Shown: piece by piece, positions 18,788 to 30,700 of the stretch | How positions within the stretch are numbered: the stretch's first letter is position 1 | Layout of the letters: every line of letters begins with the position of its first letter | DNA from: Cryptomeria japonica | Taxonomy: Eukaryota > Streptophyta > Pinopsida > Cupressales > Cupressaceae | Length of the DNA: 64,000 nt | Reading direction: 5' to 3' | Assembly (NCBI RefSeq): GCF_030272615.1 | Contig: NC_081407.1 | Location: 101,415,897-101,479,896, forward strand | Position numbers and translations under genes: made by a program | The notes under the pieces: generated by a model | Told to the model about the DNA's origin: nothing | The model's input: the letters and a program-made list of their open reading frames with translations, nothing else | Databases searched by the model: none

Positions 18788-20028
18788 TGTAGCATCCTAA
18801 AATTGTGACACTTGCAATTTCGATCGCATTTGGGTCTTCACGATGGCGACGCAACACTGAACCTGAATGGAGACCCCAAAACTTGTTCATGACATCAAAA
18901 ACTGCATTTTTCAACACTCTGCTATCCCTGGAGGTGGGAACATGGCGCCCAGCGCCCTGGTCCTTCAGCACTAGGGCACCCAGTGCCCTGGTCCCCCAGG
19001 ACCATGGTGCCCAGCGCCCTGGTCCCTGGCCCTATTTTTGGGCCCGGTCTCTTTTGGGTCTCGGGTCTTTAAGTTTGCAAATTGGAAAATAATCTTTCCT
19101 GGTCGGCCTAAGGTCAAAAAAATCAGTCTTTTAACCCTAATTGACAAGTATATAAACTACATTTCCTCTCCCATTTTAAAAAGGATGGAAAAAAGGCGAA
19201 AAACGATACTCAACCATTCAAGCATTCAAGCATTCAAACATTCCTTCAAGCAATTGAGCATTCTAAGTCTCCATTCAAGGTTAAGTGTTGCATTGAAGAC
19301 AAGGATTCAACCATTGAAGAGGAGATCACATACCACATACAACATATAACATACAACAACAATTACACCTTTGCATGTAAGAATACAAACATTCTTACAA
19401 CAAGGTACTAGTACTTGTTTTACATTACAATCATTTACATTTACAGCAATTTCTCATTTCTTGGTTAATTCCAAAACTGGGGTTTGACCTAAGGGCAAAC
19501 CCCTAATCCCTAACCCCCCAATCGTCCTCGCTTTTCTATGTGTAGGTTGCAGGTATGCGGCTGTAATTGAAGATCTAGAATCCTTGTGCAGAGACGAACA
19601 GATCCCCCTTCATTTCGCGGATTTTTCGGAGGACCGTGTGCATGCCGGGCACCATCGTCGCGTCAACTTTCGCTCAAATTTGTAGGACAGCGTCGTCTTG
19701 ACATTTTACTACTAATTCCAGGTCCACAGCTTCATCCTATATTCCTATCTCTGTTTATAAGTGAATCTTTCTCACTTTTCATGCATTCCTAGCTTAATCC
19801 TTCTATCTACATTCTTTACAAAAGAGGGTAGCCTTGTTGTCTTAACCCTTGAAACTCATTTAGAATCCAATCTTGCATTGTGTGGGATTGGATCTTGCGG
19901 GTTTCAACCCCTCTTTTGAATGTAAAGTCTCCCCTAAGTGAAAACCGTCAACCCTAGTGACCTCCTTCCCCTCTCTTCGGAGTGGTGGGGGAAACACTTA
20001 GGGTTTGCTTGCGATTTTCCGCTTTACA
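18788..20028 (+). repeat. 3' LTR of B1 (complete, 1241 bp)
   Basis: Begins TGTAGCATCC and ends GCTTTACA. It has a GC-rich tandem block of three units at about 18950-19025 (CCCAGCGCCCTGGTCC type) and the GGACC...GTC quasi-palindrome at about 19631-19660. The right flank starts AGTTT; the left flank is outside the window, so the duplication cannot be checked. Confidence 0.95.
19149..19156 (+). promoter_or_regulatory. Putative TATA box of the B LTR
   Basis: TATATAAA within AAGTATATAAACTACATT. B2 has the equivalent (TTTATAAA) at about 33204-33211 in its 5' LTR, minus strand. A start about 30 bases downstream would divide U3 from R. Motif only. Confidence 0.55.
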
Positions 20029-20599
20029 AGTTTCTTTCAAAAAAATATTAAATATATGAAAGAACTATTTTATATTTATTTAATTTTTCAAAGAAATACA
20101 CTCAAACAATTTCTTGAAAAAATAAAATAATTTAATTTGTAAATATTTAGATGTAACAAGTTGGCTAAATACTAGGTTTATAATAAATAATAGGAAATTA
20201 TGTAGACCTTATAAATGTTATAAGGTAAATGTCCCTAATATTATAATGGAAAGATAGAAAGAAAAGATGTAAGAAGTAAGGGAGAGAGATATAGAGATAG
20301 AAAAGGGAAAAATTTAAGATGTGATGAAAATGAACATGATACTACATTGTATTGGAATAATAAATAAATAGATTGTCATGTATAAAATTAGTTATGATGT
20401 ATAATGGATTGTGAGACATGAAATTAATTTTTTGAGTTATCACTATTTTTTAATGATCTTATTGCAATATAGTATAATGTACCACAATATTTGATCATTC
20501 TTATAATGTAAATATTAAAGTATACATAAAATATGCAAGACATTAGGACTTGGACCTCTTATCAATGAATACAATTTTCTTGTCAACATTTAGTTCCAT
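20029..20599. other. AT-rich gap, no gene
   Basis: Low-complexity AT-rich sequence between the B1 LTR and the LINE relic. Nothing recognised. Confidence 0.6.
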
Positions 20600-22680
20600 T
20601 GTTAAGACCCTAGTTAAACATTAAACTATTGTCATACTTGAACTGACAAGTTTCCTTAGATGGAGGTGTATTCTTGATAATCCTATCCTCACATGGGAAA
20701 CTATTGAATGGGCTCAACAATCAAGCCAAAATGCCATCTTCATTAAGCTGGATTTCAATAAAGATTTCAATTGAATGCATTGGACCTTCATTCTCAAAAT
20801 ATTACAATGATTGGGGTTTGGCACCAAATATTTAATATTTAATATTGTAATGTTGTTCAAAGATGTGGTGCCTAGCTAATATTTAATATGGAGATGTTTG
20901 ATCCCTTCCCCTTACAATTCTCAACAAGACAAGGTTGTTTGTTATCTCCTTTCCTTTATGTCTTTGTTGTTGATGTTCTTGGATACTTGTTGCAAAAGTA
21001 TATTGAAACGAATTTAATCAAGGGTACCTCTATTCCTAATAATGTGGTTTTCATTAACTCTCATTTTTCTAATGATAACATACTATTTCTTCAAAATTTT
21101 GAAAAAGAGATTTCAAATGTGATGGATGTCCTTAACCTTAACTACTATGTTTATATGTCTAAGTTAGCCCCATCATAAAACTGAATTTCTCATGACACAA
21201 ATAGATAATACTCCTCCTTCGATTCCTTAATAATGGAAATAGATTAAGCATGGTCAAATATCATGTTACTAAGGCATTCCCTTTGGGTTGGGTATATGTC
21301 TTTCTAAGATGTGTACATGGTTCGTTAATAAAATGGCAGTTACGCTGCTTACTTGAAAACCAATTTTCTTTCTATTGCAAGAAAGATTCAATTCATGAAT
21401 CATATATTCTTAACCTCACATGTTTATTATTCATCATGTTAAATGCCTTCTAAAAAAGGCTATGATAACCTTATCAAAATTGTCCATCAATTTATATGGT
21501 CTACTTAGAGTGGTAATGCTACTTTCAAATGCACTTCATGGCTGCATTGCATTCAACATAAGGCTAAAGATGGGTTGGGCATTTTGGATCCCAAAACCCA
21601 AGGAAATTGTTTAGCAACAAAATGAATAATTTGAGGAATTAATGCAGATGAACCATTGAAAATGTTGGTTCATTTTTGTATTAGTCAAGCCTCAATTCAA
21701 ACAAAATGGAAAACTATGATGTGGGAAGATAAACTCTTAATGAATCCTTTATTCAATATTAGAGCTTCATCTTCCTCATAGTCTATTGGGAAGGCATGGT
21801 AGGAAGTACGTTGCAAATATTTGTATTGGAAAAACTACTCATTATAGCATTGTTTTAGTTTTCTCTCCAATTCTATTTGGTGGAACAAGTTGATCAAATA
21901 CGATGGCCAACCTCTTGTTGTTTTCTTCCCAAGACAAGCCTCTTTCTTATTCAAGAAAGGAGTTTGGTAGTTTGGAGAGTTGTGGGATTTTATTCTATGG
22001 AGTAGGATAATTGGTTAAATCTTAAAAGTCACTTTGATTTAAACAAAAGGTTCAAAGGGTTTATTATCTTTATGAAATCCTTGGTCTCTATTAAGCCAAC
22101 TATGAAGTTGTACATACCTTTGAAATGTAATTTCTCCAAGGATTGGTGGTGGTTGTTGAAGCATTAGTTTGGCTTTTTTATGCTTAAAGAAATATATCTA
22201 AATCTCCTACATGTCCTTCCTTTAAACCTTAGATTGAATAAAAAATGGAAATATAAATTTTTAGAGAAAAATTAGAGAAAATTAAGTGCTCGAATATGAC
22301 AATCTACAGTTGAGGCTAATCCTCAAATTCTAGTCTGGAAAATTATACATTCGAAGTTCCCTATTGGTGATAGATGGAGATATATGAAGATACAACCTAA
22401 TAAATTCTCTTTTTTCGATCAGAGTGAAAGTTTAAAACATATTTTTTGGGATTGTGCATTGACCAAAAGAAAGTGGAATAATATCTCTAGATATGTTCCT
22501 ACCATTGTTTGTCAAGATCTACATTGGAAAGAGTCTCTTTTGGGTTTAAAACTTCATAATAAAATTGTTGTTGATTCTATGAGGAATATTATTTTAATTA
22601 CTATTTTAAAAAGTAGTGTATTGTCATATTTTCAAACCATGATATTCATCAAGAAGGACAAACGCTAAGGTTTTACTCTG
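20600..22680 (+). pseudogene. LINE (L1-like) reverse transcriptase relic
   Basis: Plus-strand fragments of a non-LTR retrotransposon ORF2, broken by many stops and frame changes. Recognisable parts in order: EWAQQSSQNAIFIKLDFNKDFN (start of the RT palm) near 20710-20775; RQGCLLSPFLYVFVVDVLGYLL near 20930-20995; FSNDNILF, a decayed FADD box, near 21070-21090; and at the C-terminal end FFDQSESLKHIFWDC with KWNN (zf-RVT type) near 22410-22480. No endonuclease half, poly(A) tail or target duplication was found. It is an old relic and the boundaries are approximate. Confidence 0.75.
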
Positions 22681-22989
22681 ACATCATATTCTAGACTATA
22701 TTTTTGTGTTCTCAATTGTAGGGAGGGGCTAAAGAGAAAAACAAGACCAACAACTTCTAAGATAGGATCAAGTTTCAATTACTTTAGCTTCACTAACATG
22801 ATATTGTATGTGCAAAACAACTTCAACAAATTCTAGAATTCAAAATATGATAAACTTTTGTGATGTCAAAGAAGAACCTTAAGAGGGATTTTCAATTCAA
22901 TAAACCAAACATCAAGTGGATCTGTTGCTTAGAATTAAGAAAACTTGTCTTTTTGGCACATTGTCCAAGGTCTTTTTCATGCTCATGTC
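22681..22989. other. Gap, no gene recognised
   Basis: Sequence between the LINE relic and the copia relic. No LTR end, RNA gene or convincing ORF seen. Confidence 0.5.
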
Positions 22990-23677
22990 ATTCCCAGTGA
23001 AACTTAAAGATATTTTTTGTTGACAATTCTCTTTTAGCTATTATGTTGCTACTAATTAAGGTGCTTTGATCCTTTGATAATTGTTCTAGTTGCCTCTTGA
23101 ATTGTTCGGTTCATACTTTCCACTACACCATTCTGTTGAGGTGTTCCCTAGGCAAATGATTGTCTTATAATACCATGTTTCTTGTAAAATTTATTAAACT
23201 CATTTGAAGTAAATTCTCCTCCTTTTCCAAACCTTGAACACTTAATCTTTCTATCAACTTCATTTTCAACTTTAGCCTTGAATATTTTGAATTTCTATAT
23301 TGCTTCTAACTTCTCTCTTAGGAATGCAACCCATGACATTCTAGAATAATCATCAATCAACAACATGAAATACTTCTCACATTGTATACTCCTTATTCTA
23401 GTTGGACCACATAGGTCTACGTGCACCAAATCCAAAAATACAATGGATGAGTTCTCCTTTCCTCTGTATGTTCCTTTAGTCTTCTTTCCCACTTTACATT
23501 CTCTGCAAATGTTGTTAGCTAGTTTGGTCAGGTTCGGTAAATCTCTCACTCCACTTGATGAATTGATATTTACCATGTTGTCAAAATCAATATGACACAT
23601 CATGTAGTGCCAGAGCCAGTTGTCACTGATTTGAGATAACAAACAATGCTTTGTAGATCCTTCTAGCAAATAAATAT
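22990..23677 (-). pseudogene. Copia relic H: pre-integrase and integrase fragment
   Basis: On the minus strand IYLLEGSTKHC leads into a GAG_pre-integrase zinc domain (WLWHYMMCHIDFDNM...CRECKVGK). The integrase core follows (HVDLCGPTRIRS, LLIDDYSRMSWVAFLREK) and, after stops, GTPQQNGVVE near 23130. The reading frame is cut at 23678, where the LTR of E begins in the middle of the domain, so E inserted here. The upstream part of H must lie beyond the right edge of the nest. Confidence 0.85.
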
Positions 23678-24792
23678 TGTTGGAATCAAGGTTCACTGAG
23701 AGGGGGGGGGTGAATCAGTGTTCTATAATTTTTAACTTTATTAACTTTTTCCTTTAACCACTTAATGCAATAAAGAAAAGTAAAGTGCAAAAACACAAAG
23801 CAAAGATCAGCAACACCATAACACCAAAGTTTTTATGTGAAAACCTGGTTAAGGGAAAAACCACGATGGGATTCAAACCCACAATATTAATATACTCTTC
23901 ATGAAGTATAAAAATATTACATAACGAGGATGCACATGCATTCAGGCACACTGCCTAGAGCTCACTTCTCAAATTAGAATAAGGGCTACAACTCGTAAGG
24001 CTCACTGCCTTATAAAATGATTACACATAATAATTGGAATGTCTAAACTATTAGGATGCATCTCCAAATGCCAGAAACAGTTTTGGTTAACCACAAAATA
24101 CTCTACTTGCAATATTGCTCTGTTATGATATTCAGTTGAATTCTGGAGCACAAATCCTACAACCACACACTTGAATTTACACACAATCTCTCATACACAC
24201 ATCACACACCACAATTGATACCAAAAATGATCAAGTCAATCGTCCTAATATATCCACATCAACAATTTAGGTTTATTTCATGTCAGCCCCAAAAACTGCA
24301 TAACACACAAATGAAATGTGTTACCCAAGTCAGCTCAATCTAATCCAAAACAACCAAGCAGACTAAAACAAATTATCCACATGCTTCCCACATGTCGGCT
24401 CAACATCCTCAAACATGCAAATAACTGCCAAAATCACTCTGGATGATCCGCACAATGAATCTTCACATGTTATTGCCAATGAACACTATTTTACTAGAAA
24501 ACCTATCTACCAGATCTTCCAATTTACATTAGACTCAACACAAAAGGCCATACACCCTGGAATAAGGCATATTACATGATAATGATGGATCTCTAAGATT
24601 CACAACATTAAATACTCAACATAAATGAATCACCAACTACAATGCTATACACTCTACCAGATGGCTTGTTCTTCCCATCAGACCTCAATCAAACTTCCGG
24701 TATGAATGAATCATGAACTCTGGATAGAATATGTAACTCTAGTGGCCATCAATTACAACACCTAAACATCAATCCAATGTCACTTGCCAAGA
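23678..24792 (-). repeat. 3' LTR of element E
   Basis: Starts TGTTGGAATC and matches 37697-38093 (TGTTGGAATT..., GTTCTATAATTTTTAACTTT) until C interrupts the latter. It carries blocks also seen in D LTRs: a G-run followed by TGAATCA, GGGAAAAACCACG and CCTAGAGCTCACT. The end is placed before CTCCCCC by comparison with D. Confidence 0.85.
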
Positions 24793-24804
24793 ATCTCCCC
24801 CTTT
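24793..24804 (-). other. Polypurine tract of element E
   Basis: AAAGGGGGAGAT on the minus strand next to the LTR. The tract and the following TGGCATTGATGGCAACACA are identical in D at 44724-44754. The stretch to 25034 holds another AAAGGGGGAG (about 24949-24958) and no gene. Confidence 0.8.
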
Positions 24805-25034
24805 GGCATTGATGGCAACACAGTGAAAAATGACTGTGTCGAACCAAAACCAAGTATATACACTACAACAAGAATTTGACAGCCAAACTTCCCAAAAATC
24901 AATAACTCCCCCTAAGATCAACATTTTTCACTCCTATACACTCCCCCTTTGATATCAATGGCAAAGGTAGGGTCCCAAAAACCAAAAATTGAAGCCAAAA
25001 ACACTATACACATATGAACATGTACAGACTTAAC

Positions 25035-25739
25035 TCACAAAAACTTAAAGATATCTCCATAGGAATTCTTTAAGATATTCAAGCAATAGTTCCAATCATT
25101 CTGAAAATTCTCAAAAATAGTTATAAGACCGCTGAGAAGATAAGCTTGTGCTTCTATAGTCTTGAGATCTTCCAATTTATTAGCAGTTATAGCATTATAT
25201 GCATCCTGCAAGGCACTAAGCATTATATCCAACTCAGGAACAATGTGACTCCTAAGTTATCTGACTTTGCCAATTATCCTCTCCCAATCATTATTCAGAT
25301 TTATGATTTTCTCAAGTGATGATATTACTTGATTTTCATAACTTCTCAATGGCACTAACAGGGAATCAACTGACTGAGATATGTGTTCAAGCTCATTTTT
25401 ATGTACCTTAGACTTCTTCTCAATGTTTGCAGTGAACTTTGTCAAAGATAAGAATGATTTATATAAGTTCCCACCTTTGAATAATGCATCCTTCATGCTC
25501 TTTACATAGGCATCTAAAGTGACTCTGTCTTTGGCAATCATTCTCTTCAACTTTTGAAGCCTCTTTGCGTTGAATTCATTTATGACCTTCTAGCCTCAAC
25601 AGACTTTTCAAAATATTCAAAATGTGTATTTATAAAATTAATAAAACTCTTTAATTGCTCAAAAGGAGTATATGAAGTATCCTTTTTAAAAAAGGACATT
25701 AAGTTCTCAAAAACACCGATTACCAAGGTTAGCAACATA
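25035..25739 (-). pseudogene. Element E extra ORF, C-terminal part
   Basis: Minus strand. It continues the frame from the other side of B2: ...KYHIEDS before the insertion, SMLLTLVIGVFENLMSFF after it. It is predicted to be strongly helical and charged (EKSVEARRS, KRLQKLKRMIAKDRVTLD, HKNELEHISQSVDSLL), ending GDIFKFL and TAA about 230 bases before the polypurine tract. Two stops split it in this copy. I do not recognise the family. It stands where some copia elements carry an envelope-like or extra ORF, but no signal peptide or membrane segment is evident. Confidence 0.6.
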
Positions 25740-25744
25740 CTATC
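25740..25744. repeat. Target-site duplication CTATC of B2, left copy
   Basis: CTATC directly before TGTAAAGCGG; the same five bases follow the right LTR at 33565-33569. Confidence 0.95.
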
Positions 25745-26978
25745 TGTAAAGCGGAAAATCGATCGAACCCTAGTTGCTCTCCCCTCTTCCAACTCCAAGG
25801 AGAGAGAAGGGAGGTTACTAGGGTTGACGATTTTCACTTAGGGGAGACTTTACATTCAAAAGAGGGGTTGAAACCCACAAGATCCAATCCCACACAATGC
25901 AAGATTGGATTCTAAATGAGTTTCAAGGGTTAAGACAGCAAGGCTACCCTCTTTTGTAAAGAATGTAGATAGAAGAATTAAGCTAGGCATGCATAGAAAG
26001 TGAGAAAGATTCGCTTATAAACTGAGATAGGGATATAGGATGAAGCTGCGGACCTGGAATTAGTAGTAAAATGTCGAGATGGCGTTGTCCTGCAAATTTG
26101 AGCAAAAATTGACGGGACGATGGCGCCCGGCGTGCACACGGTCCTCCGAAAAATCTGCGAAATGAAGGGGGATCTGTTTGTCTCTGCACAAGGATTCCAG
26201 ATCTTCAATTTCAGCCGCGTACCTGCAACCTACACATAGAAAAGCGAAGACGATTGGGGGGTTAGGGATTAGGGGTTTTCCCTTAGGTCAAACCCCGGTT
26301 TTGGAATTAACCAAGAAATGAGAAATGCTATAAATGTAAATGATTGTAATGTAAAACAAGTACTAGTACCTTGTTGTAAGGATGTTTGTATCCTTATGTG
26401 CGAAGGTATAGATGTTGTTGTATGTTGTATATTGTATGTAGTAAGTGATTTCCTCTTCAATGGTTGAATCCTTGTCTTGAATGCAACACTTAGCCTTGAA
26501 TGGAGACTTAGAATGACCAATTGCTTGAAAGAATGCTTGAATGCTTGAATGTTTGAGTATAGTTTCCACGCCTTTTCCGTCTTCTTTCATCTTACCAAAT
26601 GAGAGAGGAAAATGTAGTTTATATACTTGTCAATTAGGGCTGATAGACTGATTTTCCCGACCTTAGGCCGACCAGGAAATGATAATTTCCAATTTGCAAA
26701 CAAAAGGACCCGAAGCCCCATAGGAGACCGGGCCCAAAATAGGGCCAGGGACCAGGGCGCTGGGTGTCCTGGTCCTGAAGGACCAAGGTGCTGGGCGCTT
26801 TGGTCCCACCTCCCGGGACAGCAGGGTGCAAAGGAGGTTCAGGCCAGGGTGCATGAAAATGCAGTTTTTGGTGTCAAAAACAGGTTTCGGGGTCTCCATT
26901 CAAGTTGCGTGTTGCGTCGCCATCATGAAGACCGAAATGCAGTCAAAATTACAAGTGTCGCAATTTTAGGATGCTACA
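25745..26978 (-). repeat. 3' LTR of B2
   Basis: On the plus strand starts TGTAAAGC and ends GGATGCTACA. Quasi-palindrome at 26115-26144; GC-rich tandem block at about 26745-26815. Confidence 0.96.
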
Positions 26979-27726
26979 TTTAGCCCCCACTTTAGCAGGA
27001 GTATAAGCGTACGCTCATACTTCTGGTAAAGTACAAGGAAACAAAATTGAAAAACTTTTACCACGTCAAGGAGGCAAGACACACCAAGCCCCCAGTGGAC
27101 TAAGGATCTTACGACTTCGATTGACAAAGTAAAAGGGAAGATCACGAGGGAGAACCATGACTGTCAGTAGTAAGGTTCCCTCACTATGAGTCATGCAAAA
27201 GAAATACCAAAAATTTTCAAGGCAAAGCTAAGTTCGCCAAGAGATTTTCAAGTATCTTCAAGGAATAGACGGGGTGTATGCCCCCCTACGTTAAAGCGAT
27301 CGCACACGCCTCAACGGGGGTGATTGTTTTAACGTAGTGATACACATAGGAAATGAGAAAGGAAAAGGAGCACGTTATCGCAAAGATTTAGCCCCCAAGT
27401 GTGAGATAAACCCAAGGATAATAGATACAAAACACAAAGCACAAGGTGACTTCGCTTTCCTCGGGGTCAGTATGCTGTATGATAAGTCATGTATATATAT
27501 CATATGTATGTATGCATAATTGTTCCTCATTCCCCAATCAAGGAAGGTCACCTAGAAGAAGGGAACACATGTGTCTTTTGAGTCAACATGAGAGAGACCA
27601 AAAGAGATCTCAATGCTTTGCATCGTCCTCAAGTAGACAACACTAAGGACAACAAATAGAAGAATGAGAATAACACATAGAAGAAGTAACAAAAGAGAGG
27701 AGGAGAGAATCTGCTATGCTAATGAA
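26979..27726 (-). other. B2 polypurine tract and 3' non-coding region
   Basis: TAAAGTGGGGGCTAAA on the minus strand at 26979-26994, next to palindrome GTATAAGCGTACGCTCATAC at 27001-27020. The second copy of GGGGGCTAAA is at 27387-27396 (minus). No gene in these 730 bases. Confidence 0.88.
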
Positions 27727-30700
27727 CTAGTCTAGCACGTCATCTACCCCCCGATCTTGCTGATCAATGTTTCGGGAAGGCAGGGAACACGCTAGAGGAG
27801 GAACATCCAACACAGCAGATGGAGCTATCACAAGATCCAAACAAGGGCTATGTTCATGTTCCAAGCCACGTTGTTCTTGTCTAGGAGCTAGGATAAGTGC
27901 TTTAGAAAATTCATTAGATAAATGGTTATCAATATCAACAAGTTCATATTCACTATCAGAAGCAAGAGGAGTAACATTTTCATCATGAATAACATTTTCA
28001 TCTATAGCATCATCAAGATTTATAAAAATAGGATCTTTAGCTCGCACAGGATCAAGATCATCATGCATCTTATGTTTAGGAGATCTTGGAGAAAATGGAA
28101 TAATGCTTGTTGAAGGTGTTTTTGGGGATTGCAAAGTTTGAGAAGTAGCTGCTTGAGCTCTAAGATGACACTTTCGTCGGCATTCACGTGCAGAACGATT
28201 TCGTCTAGTTTTAGTAGGAAGCTGAGAAGATTGAGGAGGAGGAATGTTCTCATCCTTATCACTTGGGTGTTTAGGTTGTGGTCTCTTAGGCTGGATAATA
28301 GGAGAAGAGGAAGGTCTCTTCTCTCTATAAAAAGATGGAGGAGGAACTACTCCATATAAAGGAGGAATTTTTGGTTTAGGAAGAAGACCAAGTCCATCAT
28401 GACGAGGAGGTATAGGTCTACTTTTAGAAAGTTTCTTAGGCATAGACATAGTCGCATCCATGGGAACGGGTTGGGAATCTTCTTGAGGAAAGACATTAGT
28501 TTTATCTTTCAAAGGAAGAACTTCCTTCTCAAGAATGATAGGAATGTCAAGTTTGGGTGTTCTAGGTTCACTTAGAGATAGGATCATATCTATTTTCCAC
28601 TTTTGATAAGATTTGAAAAGATGATCACTTCGCGGAGGAAGAGATTGGAATTGTTTAGGCCAAAAATAATCAATAGGAATGCTAGAAGTTCTTTCAGCTG
28701 GTTTAAAGAGACTATGATTGACAGTAACAACTTCACCATTATGGGGAAATTTCAAACACTTATGAATAGGAGAAGCAATAGCTTTCATGGAAGCTAGCCA
28801 AGGATAGCCAAGCTTCACATGAAATTGTTCGGATGAAGGAATAATAGAAAAGTTTACATCAAGGGATTTGTTATGGACCTGAATAGGCAATGTAATAGAA
28901 CCAATTGCAGGAGAAGAAAATGCATCAAATAATTTCACAACCACATCTATTTTGTCATAGATCACTTGATTCAATTGCAAAGTAAAAAGAAATTCTTCAG
29001 TAATAACATTAACCATGCACGAAGGATCAATAAGCACTCCACGGCAAGGTGTATTCCTGACTTTTGCAACTATGTATAAAGGACCATCAGGTGCCCTGAT
29101 AGTTTCACTAGAATCAAATGTGATGGAAGGTTCTTTAGGGTTTTCTTGCTGCTCTACAAAGTTAATCACATTCGGAGTCATAGACACAAGACCATCAGAT
29201 GAAAAAGAGGAATCATTAGTCTCAATCGCATTAGAGGTATGAGAAGGTAATGGATCAGTAAAAATCTGAAGATTTTGGTTAGGAGGAGCTACAGATGTGT
29301 TGCCTTTAACATTCACTCCAGAAACAGAGATAGTATTACTATCAATCAAATCTTGAATTTTACCCTTTAAAGCAAAACATTTTTCAGTATCATGCCCAGG
29401 TTGACGATGAAATTGACAAAAAGATTTGTTATCAAAATAGGGTGAATTAATCTTTGCAGGATCAATTTGCCTTACAGGAGGAAGAGTAAGCAAATTTTGT
29501 TCCAATAACTTAGTCATAATACTATGCAATGATTCATTCAAAGGAGTATACTTTCTTTCTTTCTTGAAAAACTTAGAAATAGGAGGCACACCTGATGCTG
29601 CATTCATATTGTTGTTGATGATGTTTTCATTGAATTTGATGGAATCTCTGTTCGGTTTAAACTTTCCAAATGGTTGTTGACTGCTATCACCCTTATCACT
29701 CGGAGCCATAGGATGTGATTGTTCCATTTGACTCATAGTCAGTTGATAATTGTGAAGAGTTGCACACAACTGTCGGAAAGAAGTAAACTCAGAAAACAGA
29801 AGTTTGTCTCGAATATCTTTTTGTAAATTAGAAATAAAAATTCTTTGAATATCATTGTCAGGTACTGGAAAAGAAATTTTAGCATACAAATGCTTATATC
29901 TACCAATGAAATTAGTCACTTTTTCTTTAACACCTTGTTTACAATGCATTAAATCAATCAAAGTAACTTTAGGACTTATATTGTTTTGAAATTGTTGAAT
30001 GAAAGCATTTGCAAGTTGTTCGAAAGAAGTAATAGAATAAGAAGGCAACGAGCAATACCATTGTAGGGCTTTATCTCTTAATGTTCTAGTAAACAGTTTT
30101 GCAAGCAACCTTTGGTCATAAGCAAAATCAGTACATATTGTTTGAAAAGTCTTAACATGTGTTAGAGGATCACCTTTACCATTATAAAGTTCCAAATGCG
30201 GGATTTCAACATGTTTAGGAGGGATAGCTCGGACAATGTCAAGAGAAAGTGAGCTCGCAACATCAAATGTGGGCACACTAAACTTAGATTGATTCATAGA
30301 GGCAATTTGTTGTTGTAAAGAAGAGACAGTTTGTGCAAGATTATTAATGGTCGCTTCAGTCGAGGAGTTCATATTAGATGTGTTAGATTGAGATGGAGGT
30401 GTTATGTTATTGAAAGAAGGTAAAGAGTAAGGTGGCAGGACACTATGATAGTTAGTCATAGGAGAGGATTGGAAAGGAGGAACACTACAAGGAGGAATGG
30501 AATGGTTGAATGAATTGCCCCCTTGCGTCATGTTCATTTGTGGAGATGTAATAGGAACACTCATTGAAGGAATGAATGAAGAAGTCAGATTAAATGAAGA
30601 AAGAGGGTTAATTGAAGAGGAAGGATTGCCCCCATGACTGGTGATCATAGGAGGAATGTCTTGTATAGAAGTAGTCATTATGTTTGATGTAAAAGTAGGT

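Larger units (their letters stand above)
1..20028 (+). mobile_element. Element B1: gag-only gypsy-type LTR retrotransposon (left end cut by window)
   Basis: The order is: partial 5' LTR (1-620), primer-binding site (621-642), leader, one decayed gag gene (14614-18045), polypurine tract (18772-18787) and full 3' LTR (18788-20028). The leader is interrupted by element A (876-13682). No reverse transcriptase, RNase H or integrase lies between gag and the 3' LTR, so the element cannot move without help. The overlapping LTR parts differ at roughly 30 of 620 positions by eye, older than A, as expected for the host of a nested insertion. Gag-only LTR elements are known in plants (TR-GAG type). The intact sister B2 at 25745-33564 confirms the structure. 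Confidence 0.9.
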